64,000 nt of DNA from an uncultured Flavobacteriales bacterium (GTDB lineage Bacteria > Bacteroidota > Bacteroidia > Flavobacteriales > Flavobacteriaceae). Each line of letters opens with the position of its first letter. The first letter of the stretch is position 1. The notes beneath the pieces were generated by a model. It worked only from the letters and a program-made list of their open reading frames with translations. It was not told the DNA's origin and did no database searches. Below, in pieces: positions 45,824-55,158 of this stretch. Both the position numbers and the translations under genes were made by a program. The DNA is taken from positions 1 to 64,000 of the forward strand of contig CAJXRD010000009.1 of the NCBI GenBank assembly GCA_913058295.1, in the 5' to 3' direction.

Positions 45824-47056
45824 ATGATTGAAAAACAACACTTAATAGACCGTTTTATCAGCTATGTGACAGTTGATACTGAGAGTGACCCAAACAGCAA
45901 TGAAACCCCTAGCAGCAGCAATCAATGGGATCTTGCCAGACCTTTAGCTGAAGAATTAAAACGTATAGGGATGCAAGATGTGATCATTGATGATAATGCA
46001 TACATTATGGCTACCTTACCTAGCAATGTAGATCATAAAGTTCCTGTTGTAGGATTTATCTCTCATTTTGATACTTCGCCAGATTTTACTGGTGCGAATG
46101 TAAAGCCACAAATAATTGAAAATTATGATGGAAAAGACATCGTTTTAAATAAAGAGGAGAATATTATTTTATCTCCTTCGTATTTTGAAGATTTGCTTTT
46201 ATATAAAGGTCAAACTTTAATAACAACAGACGGAACAACTCTATTAGGTGCAGATGATAAAGCGGGTATTACAGAAATAGTTTCTGCTATGGAATATCTT
46301 ATTAATCATCCAGAAATAAAACATGGTAAAATAAGAATCGGTTTTACTCCTGATGAAGAAATTGGAAGAGGCGCACATAAATTTGATGTTGAAAAGTTTG
46401 GTGCAGAATGGGCTTACACTATGGATGGAAGTCAGATAGGAGAGTTAGAATATGAAAATTTTAATGCAGCTGGTGCAGTGGTAACCGTTAAAGGAAAAAT
46501 TGTACATCCGGGATATGCTAAAGGCAAATTGATCAATAGTATGTATATAGCTACGCAGTTTATCAATTCACTTCCTACTATGGAAACTCCTGAACATACT
46601 GAAGGTAGAGAGGGATTTTTTCATTTACACAATATGATTGGAGAAGTGGAAGAAACGAAACTTCAATATATAATTAGGGATCATGATATGTCTCATTTTG
46701 AAGCGAGAAAAAATGTAATTAATAAACTTGCTGAGGAATTAAACTCCCAATATGGAAGAGAAGTAATTACGGTTGATATTTCAGATCAATACTTTAATAT
46801 GCGAGAGAAAATAGAACCTGTGATGCATATTGTTCAAACTGCAAAAGAAGCGATGGAACAAGCTGGAATTGTGCCTTTAATAAAACCTATTCGTGGTGGT
46901 ACAGATGGCTCTCAATTAAGCTATAAAGGACTTCCTTGCCCTAACATCTTTGCTGGTGGACATAATTTTCATGGAAGATATGAGTATGTTCCAGTAGAAA
47001 GCATGCAAAAAGCTACCGAAGTCATTATTAATATTGTGCAATTAATAGCTAAATAG
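45824..47056 (+). CDS. pepT: Peptidase T (tripeptide aminopeptidase)
   Basis: 410 residues, the normal length for PepT. Cytoplasmic M20 zinc peptidase releasing the N-terminal residue of tripeptides. Metal ligands are visible: [11 protein letters not shown] (His81, Asp83), [23 protein letters not shown] and YTMDGS, and the final [10 protein letters not shown] plus [11 protein letters not shown] (last metal His). The dimerisation domain lies between. A -7 box sits close to the ATG, and a shared terminator follows at 47073. Neighbouring yajC is convergent. Confidence 0.95.
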   Translation: MIEKQHLIDRFISYVTVDTESDPNSNETPSSSNQWDLARPLAEELKRIGMQDVIIDDNAYIMATLPSNVDHKVPVVGFISHFDTSPDFTGANVKPQIIENYDGKDIVLNKEENIILSPSYFEDLLLYKGQTLITTDGTTLLGADDKAGITEIVSAMEYLINHPEIKHGKIRIGFTPDEEIGRGAHKFDVEKFGAEWAYTMDGSQIGELEYENFNAAGAVVTVKGKIVHPGYAKGKLINSMYIATQFINSLPTMETPEHTEGREGFFHLHNMIGEVEETKLQYIIRDHDMSHFEARKNVINKLAEELNSQYGREVITVDISDQYFNMREKIEPVMHIVQTAKEAMEQAGIVPLIKPIRGGTDGSQLSYKGLPCPNIFAGGHNFHGRYEYVPVESMQKATEVIINIVQLIAK

Positions 47057-47072
47057 ATTATTCTATATATCA

Positions 47073-47109
47073 AAAAAAAGCCTCCAGTTTAAAACTGAAG
47101 GCTTTTTTT
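47073..47109. terminator. Bidirectional terminator between pepT and yajC
   Basis: Long stem (GCCTCCAGTT pairing with AACTGAAGGC, one mismatch) flanked by seven A and seven T residues. It lies 16 nt after the pepT stop and 20 nt before the yajC stop. Confidence 0.85.
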
Positions 47110-47129
47110 ATGCTTTAAAAGTATTTAAA

Positions 47130-47417
47130 CTATTTCTTTTTTTCTGGGGCATTGAGTTTTTGACTCATTTCCATAGAAATTGCAGAACGTTCATATTTCA
47201 TTTTCCCGGCAGAGGTTTCTAAAAGACAGGTTCCATCCTCATTAAGCTCTAGCAATTTAGCATGCATTCCACTTTTAGTAATGATTTTATCTCCTTTTTT
47301 TAATTCCTTAGAAAAGTTTTTCTCTTGCTTTTGTTTTTTCATTTGGGGACGTATCATAAATAGATAAATCACCATAAATAATAAAATAAGCGGTAAAAAG
47401 CTTTGTAATTGTTCCAT
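47130..47417 (-). CDS. yajC: Preprotein translocase accessory subunit YajC
   Basis: 95 residues. One N-terminal transmembrane helix (LPLILLFMVIYLFMI), then RPQMKKQKQEKNFSKELKKGDKIITKSGM and a small beta domain (GTCLLETSAGKMKYERSAI). YajC associates with SecDF. It is the last gene of a nusB-DUF1573-yajC run, 24 nt after the DUF1573 gene. It shares its terminator with pepT. Confidence 0.93.
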   Translation of the reverse strand: MEQLQSFLPLILLFMVIYLFMIRPQMKKQKQEKNFSKELKKGDKIITKSGMHAKLLELNEDGTCLLETSAGKMKYERSAISMEMSQKLNAPEKKK

Positions 47418-47441
47418 AAAATATTTAAATATTACTTTTTA

Positions 47442-47921
47442 TTATGATGTCTTCAATGGTGTTCCTCCAGCAGCTCCTTCTTTAGGAGTTACAAAAGCTT
47501 TAATTTTTATAGTTTCTTTTCCTGCTGCTGTATTAGCTGTAATGGTAACCGTTTTACTAACTTGGTTTTTACCAGATCCATTAAATTTCACAAGAAGTTC
47601 TGCTTCTGCTCCAGGAGCAACAGGCTCTTTAGGATAAGTAGGAACAGTACAACCACAACTACTTTTAGCATCTACAATAACCAAAGGTGCATCTCCTGTA
47701 TTTGTAAATTTAAATACATGCTCTACTTTAGTACCTTGATCTATTGTTCCGAAATCGAATTCAGACTCAGCAAAAGTAATTACTGGATATTTTCCAGAGT
47801 TTGCATCACGATCTGCAGCTTCAGCTACTTTTTCTTCACTCACTTTTTCAGCTGCGTTTTCTTTACAAGAAGTAAATACGAAAGCTGACATTATTGCAAT
47901 TATTAAAATTGACTTTTTCAT
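47442..47921 (-). CDS. DUF1573 lipoprotein
   Basis: 159 residues. Lipoprotein signal AFVFTSC with Cys19. The mature part opens on an acidic linker and then one immunoglobulin-like DUF1573 domain: ITFAESEFDFGTIDQGTKVEHVFKFTNTG, then LVIVDAKSSCGCTVPTYP and PGAEAELLVKFN. The CGC pair could form a disulfide. The family is frequent in Bacteroidota and of unknown function. Gene order nusB, DUF1573, yajC is consistent with an operon (45 nt and 24 nt gaps). Confidence 0.85.
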   Translation of the reverse strand: MKKSILIIAIMSAFVFTSCKENAAEKVSEEKVAEAADRDANSGKYPVITFAESEFDFGTIDQGTKVEHVFKFTNTGDAPLVIVDAKSSCGCTVPTYPKEPVAPGAEAELLVKFNGSGKNQVSKTVTITANTAAGKETIKIKAFVTPKEGAAGGTPLKTS

Positions 47922-47966
47922 AATAATATAGTTTTATGTTTTTAGTGGGGCTAAAATACTTATTTT

Positions 47967-48911
47967 TTATTTTAGACCACGTCCCGATTTATTTATTTTT
48001 TCGGATTTTGAGAATTCTTTAACTAATTTATCGAGAATCCCATTAATAAACAAACTACTTTTTGGTGTAGAATATTCTTTAGAAACTTCTAAATACTCAT
48101 TTATAGTTGCTCGAATAGGAATAGATGGGAAATAAAGAAATTCTGAAATTCCCATTTTTAAGATAATCATATCTAAATCTGCGATTCTTTCCTTATCCCA
48201 ATTTGGCGTTTTCTCGTCTATTATTTTGGTAAGTTCTTCATCCTCTATAATTACCTTTTGCATTAAATCTATAGCATAGTCGCGATCTTCCTTGTTTTTA
48301 TATAAATCTGGGATTAAAATTGCATTAACATTCTTTTCAGAAATTTTAGATAACATTTTCACTAATAATGTATTCACTAAAGGAAAATCATCTACCCAAG
48401 TAAGACGCTTGTCTTCTATATATTCATACAATTTTTCATTAGGAGCAATGACTTCTTTAAAAACTTTAATAAGAAAGTCTTTGTCTTCGAAAAAATTGGT
48501 TGTTTTTTGTTTTAGAAAATCTGTATACCAATCTTTTTCTTTTAATGAATTAAATAGAATGGTAACATACTCTGAATCATCCTCCCAATAATTTAGCTTT
48601 TTACGGTTTATGATATCTGAAAAAGCTTCGTTTGTAGCAATTAAATCTATCACTTTATTTTCCACAAAAACTCTACTAGGGTTTTTTTCTAAATCTGTTG
48701 CTAAGTGTTTTTTCTGAGAAATGCTTAGGAAGTTATCTGCTTGATCTCGAAGCGCAATAAATAACTGAAGCGTTACTAAATACAAATCTTGCATTTGCTC
48801 CATATTATAGAGTAAAAACTTTTCTTGCTTTTCTAGGTTTTTATTTTCACTTTGATTGTAAGCGTAAATAGACTGCAAAACCTTAACTCTAATGTGTCTT
48901 CTTGTTAGCAT
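47967..48911 (-). CDS. nusB: Transcription antitermination factor NusB, long Bacteroidota form
   Basis: 314 residues, about twice the E. coli length. The C-terminal third is the NusB domain: TPNWDKERIADLDMIILKMGISEFLYFPSIPIRATINEYLE and SKEYSTPKSSLFINGILDKLV. The N-terminal part begins MLTRRHIRVKVLQSIYAYNQ, itself the usual NusB opening, and carries extra helices before the core. NusB with NusE binds boxA of rRNA operons. The gene lies 58 nt downstream of the leucine dehydrogenase stop, with a terminator in between, so it starts its own transcript. Confidence 0.88.
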   Translation of the reverse strand: MLTRRHIRVKVLQSIYAYNQSENKNLEKQEKFLLYNMEQMQDLYLVTLQLFIALRDQADNFLSISQKKHLATDLEKNPSRVFVENKVIDLIATNEAFSDIINRKKLNYWEDDSEYVTILFNSLKEKDWYTDFLKQKTTNFFEDKDFLIKVFKEVIAPNEKLYEYIEDKRLTWVDDFPLVNTLLVKMLSKISEKNVNAILIPDLYKNKEDRDYAIDLMQKVIIEDEELTKIIDEKTPNWDKERIADLDMIILKMGISEFLYFPSIPIRATINEYLEVSKEYSTPKSSLFINGILDKLVKEFSKSEKINKSGRGLK

Positions 48912-48933
48912 ATTTTATAAGAACTTAAATAAA

Positions 48934-48961
48934 AAAAGCACAATTTTACAATTGTGCTTTT
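48934..48961 (-). terminator. Terminator of leucine dehydrogenase
   Basis: Perfect 12-bp stem (48934-48945 with 48950-48961), 4-nt loop, followed on the minus strand by a T-run. It lies 9 nt past the dehydrogenase stop and separates it from nusB. Confidence 0.85.
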
Positions 48962-48969
48962 CCCTAATA

Positions 48970-50085
48970 TTAATTTAATTGCCCCTTACTATTTTTTAGT
49001 TTTCGGGCATCGATTCTAGACTGTGCTATATCGAAAGCAGCTTGGTGAGTTGTAACACCATTATTTTCAGCATTATTAAGTATCTCAAGCGTTGTATTAT
49101 AAATATTTTCCGTTTTACGAATAATTTCTTTTTTACCGTAATTTTCTAATTCAGCATAAACATTAATTATTCCTCCAGCATTAATTAAAAAGTCTGGTGC
49201 ATAAACGATTCCTTTTTCTCTAAGCAATAATCCATGCTTTTGCTCTTCGGCTAATTGATTATTAGCAGCACCAGCAATTACTTTCGCTTTTATTTGGGAT
49301 AAGGTAGCATCATTTATTGTTGCTCCTAAAGCACAAGGTGCATAAATATCCATCTCTTCGGCACATAAATTATCTCCCTCATAAATAGTTACATTATACT
49401 TATCTCGAACTTCTTCTAAACGAGCTCTATTTATATCTGAAATATAAATTTTTGCTCCTTCATTACTCAAGTTTTCAACCAAAGCCTCTCCTACATTTCC
49501 AATTCCTTCTACATAAACAACTTTGTCTTCAAGAACATCGCTACCAAATGCATATTTTGCGGCAGCTTTCATTCCCATAAAAACACCATAAGCAGTTATT
49601 GGCGAAGGATTACCAGCGCCACCCTTTTCTTCAGAAATACCGGTTACAAAAGGAGTTACTGTTCTTACTAAATCCATATCTGAAGTTGCCATTCCAACAT
49701 CTTCAGCAGTAATATATTTTCCACCTAATGAATGAACAAATTCTCCAAAACGAAGCATTAACTCAGGAGTTTTCTGAGTTTTAGCATCCCCTATAATAAC
49801 TGCTTTACCACCACCTAAATCAAGGCCAGTAATTGCAGATTTATAAGTCATCCCTCTAGATAAACGTAAGGCATCGTTCAATGCTTCCCATTCATTATTA
49901 TAATTCCACATACGAGTACCTCCTAAAGCAGGTCCCATTACCGTATTGTGAATTCCAATAATTGCTTTTAAACCCGTATCTTTGTCGTTACAAAAAACTA
50001 CTTGTTCGTGATTATCGAATGATAATTGACCGAACACAGGGTTCATTTTAATAAGATCTTTTTTGTTAATTACTTCAGTCTCCAT
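48970..50085 (-). CDS. Leucine dehydrogenase (Glu/Leu/Phe/Val family)
   Basis: 371 residues, the leucine-dehydrogenase length (glutamate dehydrogenases are longer). Oxidative deamination of branched-chain amino acids with NAD. N-terminal landmark IGIHNTVMGPALGGTRMW. The catalytic lysine region is MTYKSAITGLDLGGGKAVIIGD with Lys82 and Lys94. The Rossmann motif is VEGIGNVGEALVENL, and the end has FLINAGGIINVYAELENYGK. The Leu-DH assignment follows length and the GGTRMW signature; valine or phenylalanine specificity is possible. A full promoter is upstream and a SD-like AAGGAGGTC sits within the leader. Confidence 0.9.
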   Translation of the reverse strand: METEVINKKDLIKMNPVFGQLSFDNHEQVVFCNDKDTGLKAIIGIHNTVMGPALGGTRMWNYNNEWEALNDALRLSRGMTYKSAITGLDLGGGKAVIIGDAKTQKTPELMLRFGEFVHSLGGKYITAEDVGMATSDMDLVRTVTPFVTGISEEKGGAGNPSPITAYGVFMGMKAAAKYAFGSDVLEDKVVYVEGIGNVGEALVENLSNEGAKIYISDINRARLEEVRDKYNVTIYEGDNLCAEEMDIYAPCALGATINDATLSQIKAKVIAGAANNQLAEEQKHGLLLREKGIVYAPDFLINAGGIINVYAELENYGKKEIIRKTENIYNTTLEILNNAENNGVTTHQAAFDIAQSRIDARKLKNSKGQLN

Positions 50086-50119
50086 ATGTTGAATTTATGA
50101 CCTCCTTTATAAGGACGTG

Positions 50120-50150
50120 CAAAAGTAATGGATTACGAAATACCTCACAA
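50120..50150 (-). promoter_or_regulatory. Complete Bacteroidota promoter for leucine dehydrogenase
   Basis: On the minus strand, TTG (50148-50150), 20 nt, TACTTTTG (50120-50127). The leader to the ATG (50085) is short and contains an AAAGGAGGTC stretch 14 nt before the ATG, unusual in this SD-poor group. Confidence 0.65.
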
Positions 50151-50201
50151 TAAAATTAAGATTAAATTATGACATTGTTAATAAATATCACATACCCCTA
50201 A

Positions 50202-51959
50202 ATGAAAGAACTTCAGTACCTTAACCTCTATTTTAAAAAATATAGTGGCCGATTACTATTAGGATTAGTTATTACTATAATCGCTACCGTCTTTAAGTTA
50301 ATTGTTCCTATGAAAATAGGATCCATAATTAATATTATAGAGAATTATGTAAACGGTAGTACAACAGATTTGAATTATGTTAAATCTCAATTACTTATAA
50401 ATATACTAATCATTTTAGGTACTGCATTAATGGCAGGATTGTTCACTTTTTTAATGCGACAAACTTTTATTGTTGTTTCTAGAAATATAGAATTCGATTT
50501 AAAAAATGAAATTTTTCAGCAATATGAACGCCTTTCTTTAGGCTTTTACAAACAAAACCGAACGGGAGATTTAATGAACCGTATTAGTGAAGATGTTGGT
50601 AAAGTAAGAATGTATGCTGGCCCAGCCTTAATGTATAGCGTCACCAATACCACCTTACTTATTGTTGCATTAAGTTATATGTTCTATACCGCACCTAACC
50701 TTACATTATATGCTGTAGCACCTCTTCCTTTATTATCTATTGCAATTTATAAATTGAGTGCAGCTATTCATAAAAGAAGTACTGTTGTTCAAGAATACTT
50801 ATCTAAATTAACCTCCTTTACACAAGAAGGTTTTAGTGGTATTTCTGTGATAAAAGCCTATGGAATTGAATCCAGAATAAATACAAGCTTTAAGGAGCTA
50901 GCCGAGGGTAGCAAAGACAAAAATATAGAATTAGTAAGAGTACAAGCATTATTTTTCCCATTAATGGTTTTATTAATTGGATTAAGCAATATCCTTGTAA
51001 TTTATGTTGGTGGAAAACAATTCATCAATGGTGAAATTGAGCATTTAGGAACCATTGTCGAATTTTTAATTTATGTAAATATGCTTACTTGGCCAGTGGC
51101 GGTTATTGGTTGGGTTACATCCATGGTGCAACAAGCGGAAGCTTCACAAAAACGAATCAATGAATTTTTAAATGAAAAACCTGAAATAACAAACTTAGTT
51201 AGCAAAGAAACTCCTATTTCTGGAGCTATAGAGTTTAACAATCTTACATTTACTTATCCAGATACTAATATTACAGCTTTAAAAAACTTAAGCTTTTCAG
51301 TAAATCCAGGAGAAACTTTATCCATCATCGGGAATACAGGTTCAGGAAAATCTACTATTTTAGAGTTAATTGGAAGGTTATACGATGTGGAAGATGGACA
51401 AATAAAGGTAAGTGGAGGAAATATAAAGGAACTAAATTTAAATAATCTTAGAAGTAGTATAGGCTATGTTCCCCAAGATGCCTTTTTATTTAGTGATACT
51501 ATTTTAAATAATATCAAGTTCGGAAAAGAGCAAGCAACAGATGAAGAAGTATTCGAAGCTGCTAAACTAGCATCGGTACATAAAAATATAATAGATTTTA
51601 AAAAAGGGTATGAAACCATTTTAGGAGAACGAGGAATTACCTTAAGTGGAGGTCAAAAACAAAGAGTATCTATTGCCAGAGCCATTATTAAAGATCCACA
51701 AATTTTATTGTTTGATGATTGTTTATCTGCAGTAGATACAGAAACAGAAGAAGAGATATTAAGACACCTTAATGCTATATCTAAAAACAAAACAACAATT
51801 ATTGTAAGTCACAGAATATCTTCAGCAAAAAATGCTGATAAAATAATTGTCCTTAATGAAGGTGAAATAGTACAGCAAGGCTCTCATATTGAACTAGTAA
51901 ACCAAGAAGGATACTATAAAGAATTATACTCCAAACAACTCTTAGAAAAAGAAAACTAA
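50202..51959 (+). CDS. ABC exporter half-transporter (MdlA/YheI-like)
   Basis: 585 residues: a six-helix transmembrane domain (to about 320) and a nucleotide-binding domain. Walker A GNTGSGKST (about 377-385), signature LSGGQKQRVSIARA (about 479-492), Walker B ILLFDDCLSAVD (about 498-509). The residue after the Walker B Asp is Asp, where the catalytic Glu normally sits. That replacement is known in the MdlA/YheI half of heterodimeric exporters, which pair with a canonical partner. No partner gene is adjacent. The substrate is unknown. ATG choice is clear (KELQYLNLYFKKYSGR). Confidence 0.88.
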   Translation: MKELQYLNLYFKKYSGRLLLGLVITIIATVFKLIVPMKIGSIINIIENYVNGSTTDLNYVKSQLLINILIILGTALMAGLFTFLMRQTFIVVSRNIEFDLKNEIFQQYERLSLGFYKQNRTGDLMNRISEDVGKVRMYAGPALMYSVTNTTLLIVALSYMFYTAPNLTLYAVAPLPLLSIAIYKLSAAIHKRSTVVQEYLSKLTSFTQEGFSGISVIKAYGIESRINTSFKELAEGSKDKNIELVRVQALFFPLMVLLIGLSNILVIYVGGKQFINGEIEHLGTIVEFLIYVNMLTWPVAVIGWVTSMVQQAEASQKRINEFLNEKPEITNLVSKETPISGAIEFNNLTFTYPDTNITALKNLSFSVNPGETLSIIGNTGSGKSTILELIGRLYDVEDGQIKVSGGNIKELNLNNLRSSIGYVPQDAFLFSDTILNNIKFGKEQATDEEVFEAAKLASVHKNIIDFKKGYETILGERGITLSGGQKQRVSIARAIIKDPQILLFDDCLSAVDTETEEEILRHLNAISKNKTTIIVSHRISSAKNADKIIVLNEGEIVQQGSHIELVNQEGYYKELYSKQLLEKEN

Positions 51960-52026
51960 CCATAATGTTGCTACAGTTAATTTTTTTTTAGAATTTTGAC
52001 AAAACCTTTAAATAAACAAAAATATT

Positions 52027-52407
52027 ATGAGTGATAATTATATGATGGAGAGAGAAGAAATTCATTCAAAAGTTATGCGTGCAGGAAGACGTACTTATTT
52101 CTTTGACGTTAGAGCTACTAAGGCTGGAGATTATTATTTAACCATTACCGAAAGTAAAAAATTCACCAATGATGATGGATCTTTTCATTATAAAAAACAT
52201 AAGATTTATCTTTATAAAGAAGATTTCACTGAGTTTAAAGACAGTTTAGATGAAATGATTTCTTTCATTATTGATGAAAAAGGTGAAGAAGTTATTAGTG
52301 AACGCCATCAAAAAGATTACAAAAAAGAAGAAGACGATGCTGTTGAAGATGAAACAGAAGAAAGTTCGACATCTAGTTTTACAGATGTAGATTTCGACGA
52401 TATATAA
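52027..52407 (+). CDS. DUF3276 family (PUR-alpha-like nucleic-acid-binding) protein
   Basis: 126 residues. The core RAGRRTYFFDVRATKAGDYYLTITESKKF then HKIYLYKEDFTEFKDSLDEMI is the PUR-type DUF3276 fold, a small beta-beta-beta-beta-alpha nucleic-acid-binding module characteristic of Bacteroidota and spirochaetes. A C-terminal acidic and Ser-rich tail follows (residues 98-126). It binds single-stranded nucleic acid in related proteins. The gene has a -7-like GAATTTTG sequence upstream (not a strict match) and a strong terminator directly after. Confidence 0.85.
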   Translation: MSDNYMMEREEIHSKVMRAGRRTYFFDVRATKAGDYYLTITESKKFTNDDGSFHYKKHKIYLYKEDFTEFKDSLDEMISFIIDEKGEEVISERHQKDYKKEEDDAVEDETEESSTSSFTDVDFDDI

Positions 52408-52429
52408 GATTTTCTCAAATATTGCATAT

Positions 52430-52473
52430 AAACGTCCCTCTACCTTTTTAGGTTTAGAGGGACGTTTTTTTTT
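52430..52473 (+). terminator. Terminator of the DUF3276 gene
   Basis: Stem AAACGTCCCTCT (52430-52441) with AGAGGGACGTTT (52456-52467), extended by ACC/GGT inside, followed by a long T-run. 22 nt past the stop. Confidence 0.9.
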
Positions 52474-52499
52474 ATATCTTTAAAAAATACAAACTCCCT

Positions 52500-55019
52500 A
52501 TGAAAGATTTTTTTCAATTCCTTTTTTTATTACTATCATTTACTTTAGTTGCACAAGATTACTCAGTAGATCTAAATTATTATCTTCCAACAAATGTGGA
52601 CTATAACAAAAACATCCCAACACCAAAAAGTATTGTAGGTCATGAAGTTGGCGATTGGCACATCACCCATGACAAATTAGTACAATACATGCATGCTTTA
52701 GCGGATGCAAGCGATAGAATAACCATTGAAAATAGAGGGACAACTTTTGAAGGAAGGCCACTATTACTTTTAAGTATCACCTCCCCTACAAACCATAATA
52801 ACATAGATCAGATACAAAAAGATCATATGTCTATAACAGATGCTAGTTCTAATGATACTGAGTTAAGTGAAATGCCCGTAGTTGTATACCAAGGGTTTTC
52901 AATCCATGGAAATGAACCAAGTGGCTCTAATGCCGCTTTAGCTGTCGCTTATTATTTAGCAGCAGCTCAAGGCCCAAAAATTAACGAACTCTTAGATAAT
53001 ACAATAATTTTATTAGACCCTTCTTATAATCCAGATGGATTGCAACGTTTTGCTTATTGGGCAAATATGCATAAAAACAAAAACATTAATCCAGACCCTA
53101 ACGACAGAGAATACAGAGAAGTTTGGCCAGGAGGAAGAACCAATCATTACTGGTTCGACATGAATAGAGATTGGCTACCTGTTCAGCTTCCAGAAAGTCA
53201 GGCTAGAATTAAAACATACCATCAATGGTACCCAAATATATTAACTGATCATCATGAAATGGGCACCAATGCAACTTTTTTCTTTCAACCAGGTATCCCA
53301 TCCAGAACCAACCCATTAACACCAAGTAAAAATCAAGAACTTACAGGAGCCATTGGCGAATTTCATGCAAAAGCCTTAAATAACATTGGAAGTCTTTATT
53401 ATAGCAAAGAAAGTTTTGATGATTTTTATTATGGCAAAGGTTCCACTTTTCCAGATATTAATGGAGGTATTGGAATATTATTTGAACAAGCTTCCTCTAG
53501 AGGACATGCACAAGAAAGCGATAATGGCATAGTTACATTTCCCTTTACTATTCGCAATCAATTTACCGCAGCATTATCAACATTAGAAGCTGCTGTTGCC
53601 ATGCGTAAGGAATTATTAGAGTACCAGCAAAGCTTTTATACCAATGCTAGAAAAGAAGCAGAGAATTCTGGAACTATAGTATTTGGTGATGAAAAAGATG
53701 CTACAAAAGCTTTTCGTTTGGCTGAAATATTAAAACGTCATAAAATTGAATTTCATGAACTAAAGGATGATTTTTCAAAAAACGGAAAGAATTATAAAAA
53801 GGGATATAGTTATGTCATCCCTAAAAATCAAAAGCAACATCGATTAATAAAAGCTATGTTTCAGAAGCGCACTTCTTTTCAAGATAGTTTGTTTTACGAT
53901 GTAAGCGCTTGGACCTTTCCATTAGCTTTTAATTTAGATTATGAAGAAAATGAATCTACTGGCAAATTAGGAGATTTAGTTACCGAATTAAAACCAAAAA
54001 ACAATCCACTTCCAGAAACAAGCAACTATGGATATTTAATGGAATGGCACGATTATAATACTCCAAAAGCTTTAAATAAAATTCTTGAAAAAGGATTGCG
54101 CGCAAAAGTTGGATTAAAGCCATTTACGCTTGAAACTAAGGAATATGATTATGGAACTATATTAATACCCGTTCAAAATCAAAAGTTGAATGAAGATGAA
54201 CTAGCAAGTTTTCTATTAGAAATAGCCAAAGAAAGCAACGTATTAATAACAGGAGTTTCTACTGGTCTTACGGAAGGTATTGATTTAGGAAGTAGTAATT
54301 TCAAAAAAATAGAGCATCAGAAAGTTGCTTTAATAGTTGGTGATGGCATTACTCCATATGATGCTGGAGAGGTTTGGCATTTATTTGATCAACGTTACGA
54401 TATGTTAATCACAAAATTGGATACCAAAAATTTTAACCGAAAAGATTTAAGTCGATATACAGATATTATTATTCCAAATAATTCGGGAAATGCTTTAACA
54501 AAAGAAGATGCTGAAAAACTTAAAATTTGGGTAGAGAATGGGGGAACATTAATAGGTTATAAAAATGCTGGAAAATGGTTTGACCAAAATGATCTATTAA
54601 AACTGAAATTTAAATCAAAGAAGGATTCTACACAAAATATCTCTTTTGAGCAAAAAGGTAAACATTTTGGCGCACAAGTTATTGGTGGTGCAATTTTCGA
54701 AACTAATTTAGATCGCTCACATCCAATAGTTTTTGGTTATAAAAACAACACTCTTCCTGTTTTTAGAAATTCTACATTATTCATGGAAACCGACAAAAAC
54801 AGCTATAACAATCCTATTGTTTATTCAGAAGAACCTCTTTTAAGTGGTTATATTTCTGACAAAAACAAAGCTGAACTAAAGAACACAGCAATGTTTAAAG
54901 TAGGAAACTTAGGTAGTGGTAAAGTAATTTACTTTACAGATAACACTAACTTTAGAGCCTTTTGGTATGGTACTAACAAATTATTGATGAATGCTATTTT
55001 CTTTGGTGACAAAATGTAA
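52500..55019 (+). CDS. M14 family zinc carboxypeptidase, secreted
   Basis: 839 residues with a signal peptide (FFQFLFLLLSFTLVAQ). The M14 zinc site is GFSIHGNEPSG (His136, Glu139) with the third ligand in TDHHEMG (His251 or His252). Substrate-site features are DPSYNPDGLQRF and FDMNRDWLP (Asn/Arg), and the general-base Glu is likely in GILFEQASSRG. The second half (about 380-839) is a beta-rich region with a glutamine-amidotransferase-like fold suggested by LIVGDGITPYDAGEVWHLFDQ and NGGTLIGY, but without a catalytic triad I can name. Many Bacteroidota carry this two-part peptidase. The substrate is unknown. Confidence 0.87.
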   Translation: MKDFFQFLFLLLSFTLVAQDYSVDLNYYLPTNVDYNKNIPTPKSIVGHEVGDWHITHDKLVQYMHALADASDRITIENRGTTFEGRPLLLLSITSPTNHNNIDQIQKDHMSITDASSNDTELSEMPVVVYQGFSIHGNEPSGSNAALAVAYYLAAAQGPKINELLDNTIILLDPSYNPDGLQRFAYWANMHKNKNINPDPNDREYREVWPGGRTNHYWFDMNRDWLPVQLPESQARIKTYHQWYPNILTDHHEMGTNATFFFQPGIPSRTNPLTPSKNQELTGAIGEFHAKALNNIGSLYYSKESFDDFYYGKGSTFPDINGGIGILFEQASSRGHAQESDNGIVTFPFTIRNQFTAALSTLEAAVAMRKELLEYQQSFYTNARKEAENSGTIVFGDEKDATKAFRLAEILKRHKIEFHELKDDFSKNGKNYKKGYSYVIPKNQKQHRLIKAMFQKRTSFQDSLFYDVSAWTFPLAFNLDYEENESTGKLGDLVTELKPKNNPLPETSNYGYLMEWHDYNTPKALNKILEKGLRAKVGLKPFTLETKEYDYGTILIPVQNQKLNEDELASFLLEIAKESNVLITGVSTGLTEGIDLGSSNFKKIEHQKVALIVGDGITPYDAGEVWHLFDQRYDMLITKLDTKNFNRKDLSRYTDIIIPNNSGNALTKEDAEKLKIWVENGGTLIGYKNAGKWFDQNDLLKLKFKSKKDSTQNISFEQKGKHFGAQVIGGAIFETNLDRSHPIVFGYKNNTLPVFRNSTLFMETDKNSYNNPIVYSEEPLLSGYISDKNKAELKNTAMFKVGNLGSGKVIYFTDNTNFRAFWYGTNKLLMNAIFFGDKM

Positions 55020-55158
55020 ATTCTACCATCTAATTTAGAATGCTTTTAAAATAATTCCAGAAATAAAATCTGTTTGGAAAATCCCAATTAAAACTATAAA
55101 TTTATAAAAAGGTAGCTACTATTTATTTAGGGCCATTCTATCAACTAAATTTAGTTTT

